Shown: positions 17,504-27,118 of the stretch, one piece after another | Layout: each line of letters begins with the position of its first letter | Position numbering within the stretch: position 1 is the first letter of the stretch | NCBI GenBank assembly: GCA_002716765.1 | Contig: PBBY01000004.1 | Span: 1 to 54,625, forward strand | Source of the DNA: Candidatus Magasanikiibacteriota bacterium | Lineage (GTDB): Bacteria; Patescibacteriota; Patescibacteriia; Magasanikbacterales; UBA922 | Length of the DNA: 54,625 nt | Direction: 5' to 3' | The notes under the pieces: model-generated | What the model was told of the DNA's origin: nothing | The model's input: only the letters and a program-made list of their open reading frames with translations | The model's database searches: none | Position numbers and translations under genes: made by a program

Positions 17504-18262
17504 TTATTTTATTACGCGTACGTTTTCTTTTACGCCAGTTGTGTCTAAAACAATTTGTATTATTAAATGAGCAAAAATTGCGATACAAATACCAATAACC
17601 GCGGCAATCATAATACCTTGACCTTTTTTAAACTTTTCCGGGTTTCCAAAAGACATAATCATGGTAAATCCACCAAATAAAAACATAACAAAAGCAATGG
17701 AACCAATAATACTTAAAATAAATTCAGAAATGTTAATACCAATACATAAATAATCATTGAGATTTCTACAATTGCCATCTACGGCGCATTGTGGTAATAA
17801 TCCTTCCACTTTTTTGCATCTGTCTACAAGTGGTTCTTGGAGTTTTTTTGCAATTTCTTTTTCTGCTGGGCCAATGCTTGCGCTTATTGTTGTGATTTCG
17901 TCAAGTGTTTTATTTAAGACTTCAACACTTTTCAAAAAATCAATATTCTGGCTTAAGTTTAAGGGGTCTACTGTTAGAACTTCTAAAATAATGTTTTCCG
18001 CCTCAGTTAACAGATCTTTTACTTTTTCAATCACAAGTTTAGCTTCTGTTTGGTAGGCAAGGTCTTTTGTACTTGCTAATAACGTTTTAGCCTCATCCAT
18101 AATTCTTTCTGAGTCTGTTAAGATACTGTCTTCGTATGATCCTTCTACAAACAAATCAGAAATTTTTTGCGCCTTTACTACAAAAGGTAAAAATAGAGCA
18201 CAAATAATACTACATATAATGGTGTGTATAAAAAAGCGGGGGAGTGTGCGAGAGTGTGTCAT
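17504..18262 (-). CDS. T4SS pilin-like paralog 14 with long N-terminal extracellular extension
   Basis: ~160-aa extension, LPQCAVDGNCRNLNDYLCIGINIS, then FMLFGGFTMIMSFGNPEKFKKGQGIMIAAVIGICIAIFAHLII-like core. Confidence 0.7.
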   Translation of the reverse strand: MTHSRTLPRFFIHTIICSIICALFLPFVVKAQKISDLFVEGSYEDSILTDSERIMDEAKTLLASTKDLAYQTEAKLVIEKVKDLLTEAENIILEVLTVDPLNLSQNIDFLKSVEVLNKTLDEITTISASIGPAEKEIAKKLQEPLVDRCKKVEGLLPQCAVDGNCRNLNDYLCIGINISEFILSIIGSIAFVMFLFGGFTMIMSFGNPEKFKKGQGIMIAAVIGICIAIFAHLIIQIVLDTTGVKENVRVIK

Positions 18263-18271
18263 ATAGTGGTA

Positions 18272-18985
18272 TTATTTTACAGCTCTAAAACTGTCATGTG
18301 TACCAAGAGTATCTAGAATAAGATCCACAATAAGATGTGCCGAAAGTGCAACAACAATTCCTACAACGGCCAAAACCATAATACTTCTACCTTTTTTAAA
18401 CTTTTCTGGGTTTCCAAAAGACATGATCATGGTAAAACCACCAAATAAAAACATCACAAAAGCGATGGAACCAATTAATTGAAGGAGGAGTTTTGATATA
18501 TTTATTCCCATGCAAACATAATCATCGGTATCAAGACAATTACCATCCAAAGCACATTGTGGTAATAAGCCTTTAATAGCTGCACATCGGTTTGGGAGGT
18601 TGTCTGATAAGGTGTTAAAACTAGCGCTTGTTTTGGTTCTTAATGCGGTAATTTTTGTTTCAATATTAAGTTTGTTAACTTCAAGAAGATCTGCTTGTTT
18701 GGAATTATTTTTTGCAAATGTATCCCACTTTTCTGCTAATTCTAACTCTGCTTCAAATCTTTTATAGGTAGTGTTTGCTGTTTCTTTTGTGGCAAAACGA
18801 GGTATGTCTCTTGCTGCATCTTGGGCGGCTTTTAGGTGTGTGTTAGCTTGGTCTATTGCTTTTTGTATTGCCGGATCTGTTATTGCTAAAGCAGTGTACT
18901 GAATGGCAAAAAAGGCACATATACAAAGAGTGGCATAAAAGAAATAATGGATTTTTTTAAAGCGAAAATAATTGCGCGTGATCAT
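18272..18985 (-). CDS. T4SS pilin-like paralog 15 with long N-terminal extension
   Basis: LPQCALDGNCLDTDDYVCMGINIS and FLFGGFTMIMSFGNPEKFKKGRSIMVLAVVGIVVALSAHLIVDLIL; close to the 17504 gene. Confidence 0.7.
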   Translation of the reverse strand: MITRNYFRFKKIHYFFYATLCICAFFAIQYTALAITDPAIQKAIDQANTHLKAAQDAARDIPRFATKETANTTYKRFEAELELAEKWDTFAKNNSKQADLLEVNKLNIETKITALRTKTSASFNTLSDNLPNRCAAIKGLLPQCALDGNCLDTDDYVCMGINISKLLLQLIGSIAFVMFLFGGFTMIMSFGNPEKFKKGRSIMVLAVVGIVVALSAHLIVDLILDTLGTHDSFRAVK

Positions 18986-19016
18986 AAAATGGAATTACAA
19001 TAAAAAGAGTAAAAGA

Positions 19017-20396
19017 TTAATTTGTTCCTTGCATTTGGTTTGGCAGGTTTTGTATAATGTCTTCTTGTCGTTTTTGTGCAATATCTTCTGGATATTCTTC
19101 TATAATGGTGTCTAAGTATTCTTTTATTTTTGTATACGCACCGGTTGCGTCTGTGCCACGATACCAATTTTTTGCGGTAAGAATTTGCGATGCAAATGGT
19201 CCTAAAAATGGATCTTCTGATTGTGCTGCAATTTGTGATCGTAATGGCGATGGTTGATTTGTTGCTTTGGAGTATTTTTCTATATTAGCAGGTAATGTAA
19301 TAAAGCGAACAAAATCCCATGCATGATCTTTGTGTTTGGATTTTTTTACGACACTTTCTATCCAATAAGACGCAACATTGACCGGTTCGGCTTCGTTGAG
19401 TTGGGGAAGTGGAATAATTTCTAAATTCATTTGTGGTGCTCTGGCGGTTATTCTGGATTTTTCAAAAGAAAACCCAATATAAAAGACGGATTTATTTTGG
19501 ACAAATGCATCAAATGCACGTTCTTTGTCTGTGCTCCAAGAATAGACTTCTTTTGTTGGCCTGGCAAAGTCCGTATAAAAACGGGTTACTTCGTATGCTG
19601 GATCATTTTTGTTTGCGCCAGTCATGCCACGAGTAAAGGATAAATACCCTCTTTGTGCGACATCTATTCCTTTTTGCATTAATAGTGCGGCAAAAATATC
19701 TGCTGAATTGGCAATATTACTCCCGGTGCCAAGCGCAATACCAGATTGTATAATATCGCCATTATTGTTATAAATTGTTGCTTTTTTTACGGCGTCTGTT
19801 AATTCTGTCCAATTTGTTGGTGGTGTAGGAATGCCGGCACGGTCGAGTAAATCTTTGTTGTAATATACAGCCAATGTGTCTACGGCCAATGGTAGTCCAT
19901 AAACGGTGTTTCCACTAATTACATCTTCTGAGACGGTTTTTATGTAATTACTTCTTATCCATGATTTGCTTGGTAGAGGGTTTGTTTCAAAGGTAACAAC
20001 CGGTTCCTGTGTGTATTTTCCTTTTATAAAAAAGTTTGCGGTTGTGGCTGAGTCTGGCATTTTGTCTATTCTTGATCTGTATTTTTCTAATTCTTTTATG
20101 GGAACAGAAATAATATCTGGTCCAACGTCGTCTGCAAGGGCATTAACAAATAATTCATCAAATTCCTCTAATCGTACGCGGCGAATATTGACATTTACGT
20201 ATGATCTTTGTGCATTATATTCTTTTGCAAAGTTTCGTAATTGGTTTACGTCATTATAAATAGTCCAATACGATAATTTTACTGGTCTAATTGCCGCCGT
20301 TTCTTTTTCCGAAAGGCCTTTGCAGCCAACACCAGACAAAAGAAGAACGGCACAGAGAATTCCGGTGGTAATATAACGAAATAAAGATCTTTTCAT
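19017..20396 (-). CDS. Extracellular solute-binding lipoprotein (ABC sugar-binding type)
   Basis: Lipobox LLSGVGC; LSYWTIYNDVNQLRNFAKEYNAQRSYVNVNIRRV, YGLPLAVDTLAVYYNKDLLDRAGIPTPPTNWTEL typical of family-1 SBPs. Confidence 0.88.
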   Translation of the reverse strand: MKRSLFRYITTGILCAVLLLSGVGCKGLSEKETAAIRPVKLSYWTIYNDVNQLRNFAKEYNAQRSYVNVNIRRVRLEEFDELFVNALADDVGPDIISVPIKELEKYRSRIDKMPDSATTANFFIKGKYTQEPVVTFETNPLPSKSWIRSNYIKTVSEDVISGNTVYGLPLAVDTLAVYYNKDLLDRAGIPTPPTNWTELTDAVKKATIYNNNGDIIQSGIALGTGSNIANSADIFAALLMQKGIDVAQRGYLSFTRGMTGANKNDPAYEVTRFYTDFARPTKEVYSWSTDKERAFDAFVQNKSVFYIGFSFEKSRITARAPQMNLEIIPLPQLNEAEPVNVASYWIESVVKKSKHKDHAWDFVRFITLPANIEKYSKATNQPSPLRSQIAAQSEDPFLGPFASQILTAKNWYRGTDATGAYTKIKEYLDTIIEEYPEDIAQKRQEDIIQNLPNQMQGTN

Positions 20397-20417
20397 ACAA
20401 AAAGGGATAAAAATACA

Positions 20418-21458
20418 TTAAAATACATTTTTGAAAATAAAGTTAACAATAATATAACTGGTTAAAATAACAATCACACCAGCCGAAGTCCAAAAAATCA
20501 TATTCATTGCTTTTTTCTCTCGCTCGGCGTTTCCGGCAGCAGTCATCCACATAATGCCAGAAAAAACAAATAATACAAGTGTAATGGAACCAATAATTTG
20601 CATAATAAGTTTTATGGCTTTTCCGATTACTTTTGCTGGATCAGACATTTGACTAACGCGGATTGTACCAAGCAGGCTTTGATATTCTTCGATAACAAGT
20701 GGTTCTTCTGTAATTTGTGTGGTAATCGGTTTGTCTGAACATTGGTCTTTAACAATAAAACAGTCTACACACCGAATCCTTCCAAATTCCTTTGTTGAGT
20801 CAAGTGCACCACAATCATTTTCCTGGGATTTGTGAGTGGCATTATTGTAAAAAAACTTTGTTTGTGAATAATTTTTACCATTAATAACAAAAGTAAAAGA
20901 TTCACACGCTTCATTTCCCTGTAAAACAAAGTTGCCACAAGTGTCGCCACTTAGCCTATTAAGATTATCGATGATTTCTTCAGTATTTGCTACATATTTT
21001 TGTAATTGTTTTTCTAGTTTCATAAAACTAGTAGCCAAGTTAATACGTTTTTCTCTTGTGTCAGAATTACTGCAATAAAGATGTGGTTGAACTCTATCAA
21101 CCAGATCCTGAATTCTTCTTGGTCGATTCGCACTGGCACTTATACTATAAGATCTACTTTTTCTTATCTTTTCCTTAATACTCTCAATTTTAGTAGAAGT
21201 GGTTTTGTCGGGTTTTTGTGTAAGAAGTGTATCATACATAGTTTCTACCTCAGCAAGTAGTGTGTTTCTCTTTTGTATTTCCTGTGTCCATTTTGTATGA
21301 GCCTTTTTTGCAAAAGACATTTCTCTTGGAGTACACTCTGGATTTTCAATCCTTTTATACCGTTCTCCCAAAGCAAAAACCGGCGTAGCACTACTTAATA
21401 AAAAAAACACTCCGATCAAAAAAGAGAAAATATATAGTATGTTTTTTCTTTTAGTCAT
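20418..21458 (-). CDS. T4SS pilin-like paralog 16 with large Cys-containing N-terminal region
   Basis: Start moved from 21536 to MTKRKNILYIFSFLIGVFFL (signal peptide); C-terminal LFVFSGIMWMTAAGNAEREKKAMNMIFWTSAGVIVILTSYIIVNFIF. Confidence 0.7.
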   Translation of the reverse strand: MTKRKNILYIFSFLIGVFFLLSSATPVFALGERYKRIENPECTPREMSFAKKAHTKWTQEIQKRNTLLAEVETMYDTLLTQKPDKTTSTKIESIKEKIRKSRSYSISASANRPRRIQDLVDRVQPHLYCSNSDTREKRINLATSFMKLEKQLQKYVANTEEIIDNLNRLSGDTCGNFVLQGNEACESFTFVINGKNYSQTKFFYNNATHKSQENDCGALDSTKEFGRIRCVDCFIVKDQCSDKPITTQITEEPLVIEEYQSLLGTIRVSQMSDPAKVIGKAIKLIMQIIGSITLVLFVFSGIMWMTAAGNAEREKKAMNMIFWTSAGVIVILTSYIIVNFIFKNVF

Positions 21459-21510
21459 GTGAGTGTTTTTAGTGGCACTGTTTTTTTGTGCGCACAGATT
21501 ACCGCGCAAA

Positions 21511-22356
21511 TTACAACAATCCTTGTTTTTTTGCAAAATGCATGGTGGTTTTTAATAATGCAACCTTGTTTCCGGTGTCAAAATAAATTCCTTCGTATTC
21601 ATATGCCAAAAAGTCTTGTTCTTTAGCAAGGGAGTTTGCTGCATCGGCAACCCAAATTTCTTCATCTTTTCCAAATCCCTGTGCTTCTAAATGAGGCCAA
21701 ATATCTTTGGTAAAAATATACCTCATTCCTCCAACAATAAGGCCGTTCGGGGAAACATTTTCTACGCTTGGTTTTTCTTTAAATTCTGTTACGTTGTATA
21801 ATTTGTCTTCTTCTAATTTATTGCCGTAAATATTCCCGTATTTTGTCATGTCTTCTGGGTTTTCTATCTTTTGTACCCCAATTATTGGAGTATTGTGTGA
21901 GTTAAAGACAGAAATAAGCTGAGAAATAACAGGTGTTTTTGCATCTATAATACTGTCACCGTCGGAAAAGGCAAATGAATCGTTTCCTACAAAACCTTTT
22001 GCACAAAGAAGTGCGTGGCCATTTCCCAAAGGTTCTGATTGGCGAGTATAATAGAACCGTACTTTTTTACATAAATCTACTAATGGTTGTAATCTGTTTA
22101 ATTTACCTTTCCCTTCTAAGAAATGCTCAAAGTCTTTGTTTCTGTCAAAATGATCTTCGATTGCACGTTTTTGGGAACTGGTAACAAACATGATTTCTTC
22201 TATACCACTTTCTACCATTTCTTCTACAATATATTGTACGACTGGTTTATCTAAAACGGGTAACATTTCTTTTGGCATGGCTTTTGTGGCAGGCAAAAAA
22301 CGCGTGCCAAACCCTGCAACAACAATAACTCCTTTTTTTACCGATGTGCTATTCAT
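21511..22356 (-). CDS. galU: UTP-glucose-1-phosphate uridylyltransferase
   Basis: KKGVIVVAGFGTRFLPATKAMPKEMLPVLDKPVVQYIVEEMVESGIEEIMFVTS; GNGHALLCAK. Confidence 0.93.
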   Translation of the reverse strand: MNSTSVKKGVIVVAGFGTRFLPATKAMPKEMLPVLDKPVVQYIVEEMVESGIEEIMFVTSSQKRAIEDHFDRNKDFEHFLEGKGKLNRLQPLVDLCKKVRFYYTRQSEPLGNGHALLCAKGFVGNDSFAFSDGDSIIDAKTPVISQLISVFNSHNTPIIGVQKIENPEDMTKYGNIYGNKLEEDKLYNVTEFKEKPSVENVSPNGLIVGGMRYIFTKDIWPHLEAQGFGKDEEIWVADAANSLAKEQDFLAYEYEGIYFDTGNKVALLKTTMHFAKKQGLL

Positions 22357-22417
22357 AGTTCTTTTATTAGTATATCAAAAATATCGTATATTTACTATAG
22401 TGTGTCTATTAGATATA

Positions 22418-23773
22418 TCATATTTCTATGTGTTCGTCAATTTCTATTGGTGCACCAAACCGACTACCTTGTCCTTTGGGGAATCCTGGAGGAGCATCTT
22501 CGAGGAGTTGTGGGTCAAAGGTATACTGCACCGTTTGGTACCCAGAGTAAAAGTCTCCGGCATTAGTTTTGTGCTTAAGACTTGGTAAAGAAGAGGCAAT
22601 ATATGTACCAAGCAAGTGAAAAGAGTTCCTGGTATTTTTTTCTAGTGCTGGGTCATATATATTTCGAAATAATCTTGATATTGATGGAGCCATCAATACC
22701 GCTTCTATTGTCATGTTATTTGGTGAATCATAAGGAATTATTAAAAATCCCCGAGTAAATAGTCCTAAAATATGATTACCGCTATTATCCTTTTTTGTAA
22801 TAGTATCATTAAGAAAAAACCCATATCCAATATTTGGGTTCGTAAAAAACGTTGCTTTTCCGTTTATAACACCATCTATCCATACATAATTATGAACATA
22901 AATAACACCGTTTTCTGGGAAGTCGTAGTGGCCAACAAATACTTCGTTTCCAATAGTGTTACAGTAACTTCTGGAGCAGTTGTGTTGATTGCAGTGGCAT
23001 TCTCGTGATGTTACTTTATACAAGTCAAAACCACCTGTTTCTAGTAACACCACATGCCAACCAAGCCCACCATGTGGTGCAGGAATTATTAATCCTTCAT
23101 CATGTTCTGCCATTGATGATAAGGTGTTAATGGTGTCTTGTCTGAGCCCAACAAAATCAATTGGTGGAACTGGAGAATGCCATAATTCGGCAGGACCACC
23201 AGAACCCTGAATCATATTTGCTTGTATTTCTTGGTTTATAAGTATATTACATGTCAAGGTATTATTACTGTGAACACTTCCAGAAATTTGCATGTCCGAG
23301 GATAATATGCCTGGGTTCTTAATGGTAAGGATATACGGAAATGCAAAACCACCTTCTCCTTGTGTTATTTTAAAAGTTTTTTTGATGTTTGGGTAATTGT
23401 GAAGCCATCCGGTAGATTGAATGCTTGTTGCATCATTTTCGTCCTGTGTAACGGAAATAGCATAAGAGCCGATTACATTGCCGTGTGCATCGGTGTAATC
23501 ATGAACAAATGGTCCTGGAGTTCCTGGTGGATTTCCATCCCATAAATCATCTGGGTTATTGTGTAGTACCCATGAATAATACGTGGTTCCAGCTTCTGCA
23601 ATCTCACGAATTTGTGCATGTTTTGTTATTTGAGTATTGTGTCGTAACACCATTGTGCCATACGCGCTTAACCCAAGCGTAAGACTTAAAAGTAGTGCAC
23701 TACCAAAAACAAGTACTAATAATAATGACGATCCTTTTGTATTAAATCTAAGTTGTGTTAAAAGATTTTGCAT
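22418..23773 (-). CDS. PilX-like pilus assembly / exported protein
   Basis: N-terminal GSSLLLVLVFGSALLLSLTLGLSAYGTMVLRHN hydrophobic segment; next to prepilin-like genes. Confidence 0.55.
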   Translation of the reverse strand: MQNLLTQLRFNTKGSSLLLVLVFGSALLLSLTLGLSAYGTMVLRHNTQITKHAQIREIAEAGTTYYSWVLHNNPDDLWDGNPPGTPGPFVHDYTDAHGNVIGSYAISVTQDENDATSIQSTGWLHNYPNIKKTFKITQGEGGFAFPYILTIKNPGILSSDMQISGSVHSNNTLTCNILINQEIQANMIQGSGGPAELWHSPVPPIDFVGLRQDTINTLSSMAEHDEGLIIPAPHGGLGWHVVLLETGGFDLYKVTSRECHCNQHNCSRSYCNTIGNEVFVGHYDFPENGVIYVHNYVWIDGVINGKATFFTNPNIGYGFFLNDTITKKDNSGNHILGLFTRGFLIIPYDSPNNMTIEAVLMAPSISRLFRNIYDPALEKNTRNSFHLLGTYIASSLPSLKHKTNAGDFYSGYQTVQYTFDPQLLEDAPPGFPKGQGSRFGAPIEIDEHIEI

Positions 23774-23785
23774 AATATCTAGTCA

Positions 23786-24391
23786 CTATGGGAGTTGCAC
23801 AAACGTTTGATAGGTTTTTGGTTTGGGATTGCTCATATTTTTTGACTCAACAATCAGTGTTACTGTAATTAATGATATTTGTGCTATATCTATTGGTTCT
23901 TCTAGTGGGTTATCTGTGTAAACGGATTGTCCGGCAGAATAAAAAGAAAATAATCCGGTTTGTGCGTGTTCATCATTAAGAGTAGTAAAAAGTACTGTTT
24001 CTACGGCGCCAGCTTCGTTATATGAATTAGTATTTTGGTCGTATGGTGTAATAATTTTACGAAGTATGTGGTTTTCCCTTTCGTATTGTATTTTTTTAGG
24101 GAACGTATGAGGTTTCTGTAAATAATAGAATGTAAGTCTGTTTTCTGAGGCAGTGGTAAGCGCAGCCTCTCCTGTTGCCCCCGATGTTATTCGTTTTATT
24201 TCTTCGGTTATTTCTGCAACAAATCGTCTCGCGGCAAATTCTGTGTCTAAGGTGGACTCTAGTTGTGTGCTTTGTGAACTGGCTGCAATAAAAAACTGTG
24301 AAACAGTAAGTATGATAAGTGTAGAAATAGCAATGCAGAGTACTAATTCCATGAGCGTAAATCCTTTTGTGTTTTTTTGCAGTAGTGTCAT
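23786..24391 (-). CDS. Type IV pilin-like minor pilin (PilW/PulJ-like)
   Basis: Prepilin peptidase site KGFTLMELVLCIAISTLIILTVSQFFI. Confidence 0.8.
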   Translation of the reverse strand: MTLLQKNTKGFTLMELVLCIAISTLIILTVSQFFIAASSQSTQLESTLDTEFAARRFVAEITEEIKRITSGATGEAALTTASENRLTFYYLQKPHTFPKKIQYERENHILRKIITPYDQNTNSYNEAGAVETVLFTTLNDEHAQTGLFSFYSAGQSVYTDNPLEEPIDIAQISLITVTLIVESKNMSNPKPKTYQTFVQLP

Positions 24392-24395
24392 ATGT

Positions 24396-26180
24396 TTAGC
24401 TTTTTGTCATAAACACCTGTTCGTTCATATTTCCTTGAATCGGCATGTTTTGTTGATGCATAATATATCCTGGGGCAGTAATAGTCATGGTATATACAGC
24501 ATTATTAAGATTATTAAAAAATACTTGGCCTGGCATGGTGCAATCAGAAGTTTTTTCAAATGAAATAGCGGAAAGCGCTGGAGAAAGTGTAGAGGATGGA
24601 GTGGAAAAATGTGCAAAATACCGAAGATAGCGATGATCTGTATCTAATTGTATTCCTTGTGATGTAATATAGTATGAATTTGGTGTACCGTCTGGACCAA
24701 GGTATTCCCAATCCTGCTCTATTGGTTCATCGCTTGTTGCTAACTGCATTTTGAGACTATTGTATGGTAAAAATCGGTTTTGTATTTTTGGATTTGGCAC
24801 AATCCGAACCAATTGCTGCGCTTCTTCTCCTAAATCTACAATAGATGACTCTATGTATCCGTTTGGTATGTATGATGTTCCTGCTTTGGTAAGGCGAATA
24901 TTTCCTGGCTCGGAAAACACATCTACTGTGGCGCTGTCGTCCCAATACTTACTTGTGTTAGTAAAAAGTAATTGGTTGTTGCCACCAGACCAATCTGTTT
25001 GTGTTATGACACTTCCTGCGGTGGTGTGTTCTGTGGTTTGGTTATTTACTGTAAGAGAAACGGTAGCATTTGGAATAATAGCATTGGTTTCTTGGTCTAA
25101 AACAGAAATACGTGCAGTATGTTCGGATCCTTCGCCAATAATAATAGATAAATCATGAATGGTGCCAGGGGCAAGCGGTGTTGGGGTTGGCGGAGACGAG
25201 CCAATAATAACAAAACCAGGAACTTGCGGTATAATACGTTCGGGCAATATATTTTCAAAAAAAGCAGTACCTGTATTATCTGATAATTGTGTGGTATTAA
25301 GTAAATAAATGTCAGGTTCTGTACCAAGAAGAGTTTCTCCGGTAAGACTTATTTCGGTATTTGCTTGCGGTACGCATGCTTGGTCACGAATATGTAACCG
25401 AAGCGTGGCTTGTGCATCTATAATAACGGTTTTTTCTGTTAGCTCGCCATCCGTAATGGTAAGTGGTGGATTTGTTGGGTTGGGATTTGCTTCTGAAGCA
25501 ATAATGGATTGGGCTGTGGTAAATCCGTTTTTTGTAACAGTAAATGCGTATTCGTTTATACCAATTGGAATTTGCGGTAACAATATTTTTCCTTCGGCAT
25601 TGGTAGAATCAATAATAGAGAGTGGGGGATTGAGTGAGCGTGACGTAATATGCACTTGGGCTTGCTGAATAGGTTGGCCAGCAGTATCGCGTACTATAAT
25701 GGTAAGTGCACCAGTATTTTCTGCAAGATCTTCATTTGGTGAAAATAAATACGCAGACGCGTGCCCGGTAAGTGTACTATTGCAATTGGTGCAGTGTGTT
25801 TCTACAAATATATGTTTATAATCAGCCGGTTGTGCGTCTGGTGGATTGCTTGTAGTAGTACCGTCTGTTGGGTGGTCTATAAAACGAACGGTTCGCGTGA
25901 TAATAATTTCTTGGTTTTGGAAGGTGTGTGTCTGGGTTTTTTGTAATATTCCGGCTGGGATTCCTTCTAAAATACCAATATCACTATAATTAAGGTTTTG
26001 TATTGCTACCAAATCATTTTTTGCTACTTGTGACAGTGTGGAATGTAAACTGGTGGTTTGTATTAGTTTTGCTACCATACGAACCCCAGCAATAACACCA
26101 AAAGCAAATAATATAAAAATACTAACAGAAACGAGTATTTCTATTGTGCTAAATCCACGAGTATTATATGTGTGTTTCAT
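24396..26180 (-). CDS. Prepilin-like protein with carboxypeptidase-regulatory-like repeats
   Basis: RGFSTIEILVSVSIFILFAFGVIAGV prepilin motif; LTIIVRDTAGQPIQQAQVHITSRS.. type Ig-like modules. Start reassigned from 26195. Confidence 0.7.
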   Translation of the reverse strand: MKHTYNTRGFSTIEILVSVSIFILFAFGVIAGVRMVAKLIQTTSLHSTLSQVAKNDLVAIQNLNYSDIGILEGIPAGILQKTQTHTFQNQEIIITRTVRFIDHPTDGTTTSNPPDAQPADYKHIFVETHCTNCNSTLTGHASAYLFSPNEDLAENTGALTIIVRDTAGQPIQQAQVHITSRSLNPPLSIIDSTNAEGKILLPQIPIGINEYAFTVTKNGFTTAQSIIASEANPNPTNPPLTITDGELTEKTVIIDAQATLRLHIRDQACVPQANTEISLTGETLLGTEPDIYLLNTTQLSDNTGTAFFENILPERIIPQVPGFVIIGSSPPTPTPLAPGTIHDLSIIIGEGSEHTARISVLDQETNAIIPNATVSLTVNNQTTEHTTAGSVITQTDWSGGNNQLLFTNTSKYWDDSATVDVFSEPGNIRLTKAGTSYIPNGYIESSIVDLGEEAQQLVRIVPNPKIQNRFLPYNSLKMQLATSDEPIEQDWEYLGPDGTPNSYYITSQGIQLDTDHRYLRYFAHFSTPSSTLSPALSAISFEKTSDCTMPGQVFFNNLNNAVYTMTITAPGYIMHQQNMPIQGNMNEQVFMTKS

Positions 26181-26301
26181 GAGAGTAAAAACCAAAAAAA
26201 CAAGACGTGGTTCGTCTTGCGTAGTATAGCATAAAAATATATTTCTAGCATTGCATATGTCGAAGATTTTTTTGTTGTATTACCTGTTCGTTCAACAATA
26301 A

Positions 26302-26769
26302 CTACGCTTCTATTGTTTGTGTTATGAGTTGGTCTACCATGTTTCGTGCTTTTTCTTCTGCATCATTGGTAGAAAGGTGTGGTTGCGTTGTTTGTATGTC
26401 TATAGTTTGTGCACGAATCAACTCTTCTTTCATGGATAACAATTCATTTCTGTATGCTGCAATCCGTTCTTTTAGTTTCTCTACTTGCTCTTCATCTTGT
26501 TGCACCGAACCTGCATCATTTGTTTGTGTTGTGGCAAGTTGTAACTGGGTGCGCAGTTGTTTTATGAGTTTTTTGACTTGTGCAATGTGTACTAAAATAT
26601 TCTTCATCATGGATTTGCTTGTTTTCATTTCCTTTACCAAATAATCTGCACGTTCTAATGTGGCAGCAGCACGTTCTTCTGGGCTTAGTTCCTGTTCTTT
26701 CGTTTCTTTTTTTTCTGCATCACTCTCACGTGATTCAAAGGATGGTTTTTTTTCAAATGTGTCGGACAT
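26302..26769 (-). CDS. Hypothetical coiled-coil protein
   Basis: Charged 155-aa ORF, heptad-like Leu/Glu/Lys pattern. Confidence 0.6.
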   Translation of the reverse strand: MSDTFEKKPSFESRESDAEKKETKEQELSPEERAAATLERADYLVKEMKTSKSMMKNILVHIAQVKKLIKQLRTQLQLATTQTNDAGSVQQDEEQVEKLKERIAAYRNELLSMKEELIRAQTIDIQTTQPHLSTNDAEEKARNMVDQLITQTIEA

Positions 26770-26847
26770 ACTATATAAAAAATAAATACAATAACTTTCT
26801 TATTGTAACACGATGCTACTTAGGCTGTATAGTAATGTGGAGAAAAT

Positions 26848-26880
26848 AAAAAAACTCTTTTTATAAGAGTTTTTTTAGGT
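26848..26880 (-). terminator. Rho-independent terminator
   Basis: aaaaaactctttttataagagttttttt after rpsR. Confidence 0.75.
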
Positions 26881-26882
26881 TT

Positions 26883-27098
26883 TTATTTTGGGACAAATGG
26901 AATAAGTCCGGCGATTCGTGCTTTTTTTATGGCTTTTGCCACCTTTCTTTGGTATTTTGCCGAAAGACCACTTCTTCTTCGTGGGCGGATTTTTCCATAT
27001 GAAGAAAGGAATCTTCGTAACACATCAACGTCTTGAAAGTCGACGGTAGGAATGTTGTTTGCCTTAAAAAAACACTTTCGTTGTCGTTTCTTTTGCAT
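26883..27098 (-). CDS. rpsR: 30S ribosomal protein S18
   Basis: CFFKANNIPTVDFQDVDVLRRFLSSYGKIRPRRRSGLSAKYQRKVAKAIKKARIAGLIPFV. Confidence 0.95.
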   Translation of the reverse strand: MQKKRQRKCFFKANNIPTVDFQDVDVLRRFLSSYGKIRPRRRSGLSAKYQRKVAKAIKKARIAGLIPFVPK

Positions 27099-27118
27099 AA
27101 TATTTAGTAAATGTATGG

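Noticed and set aside
9763-21458. Pilin-like array as an assembly duplication artefact
   Set aside because: Most paralogs are strongly divergent at sequence level and have distinct tails. Only the 15735-16912 pair is close enough to merit read-level checking.
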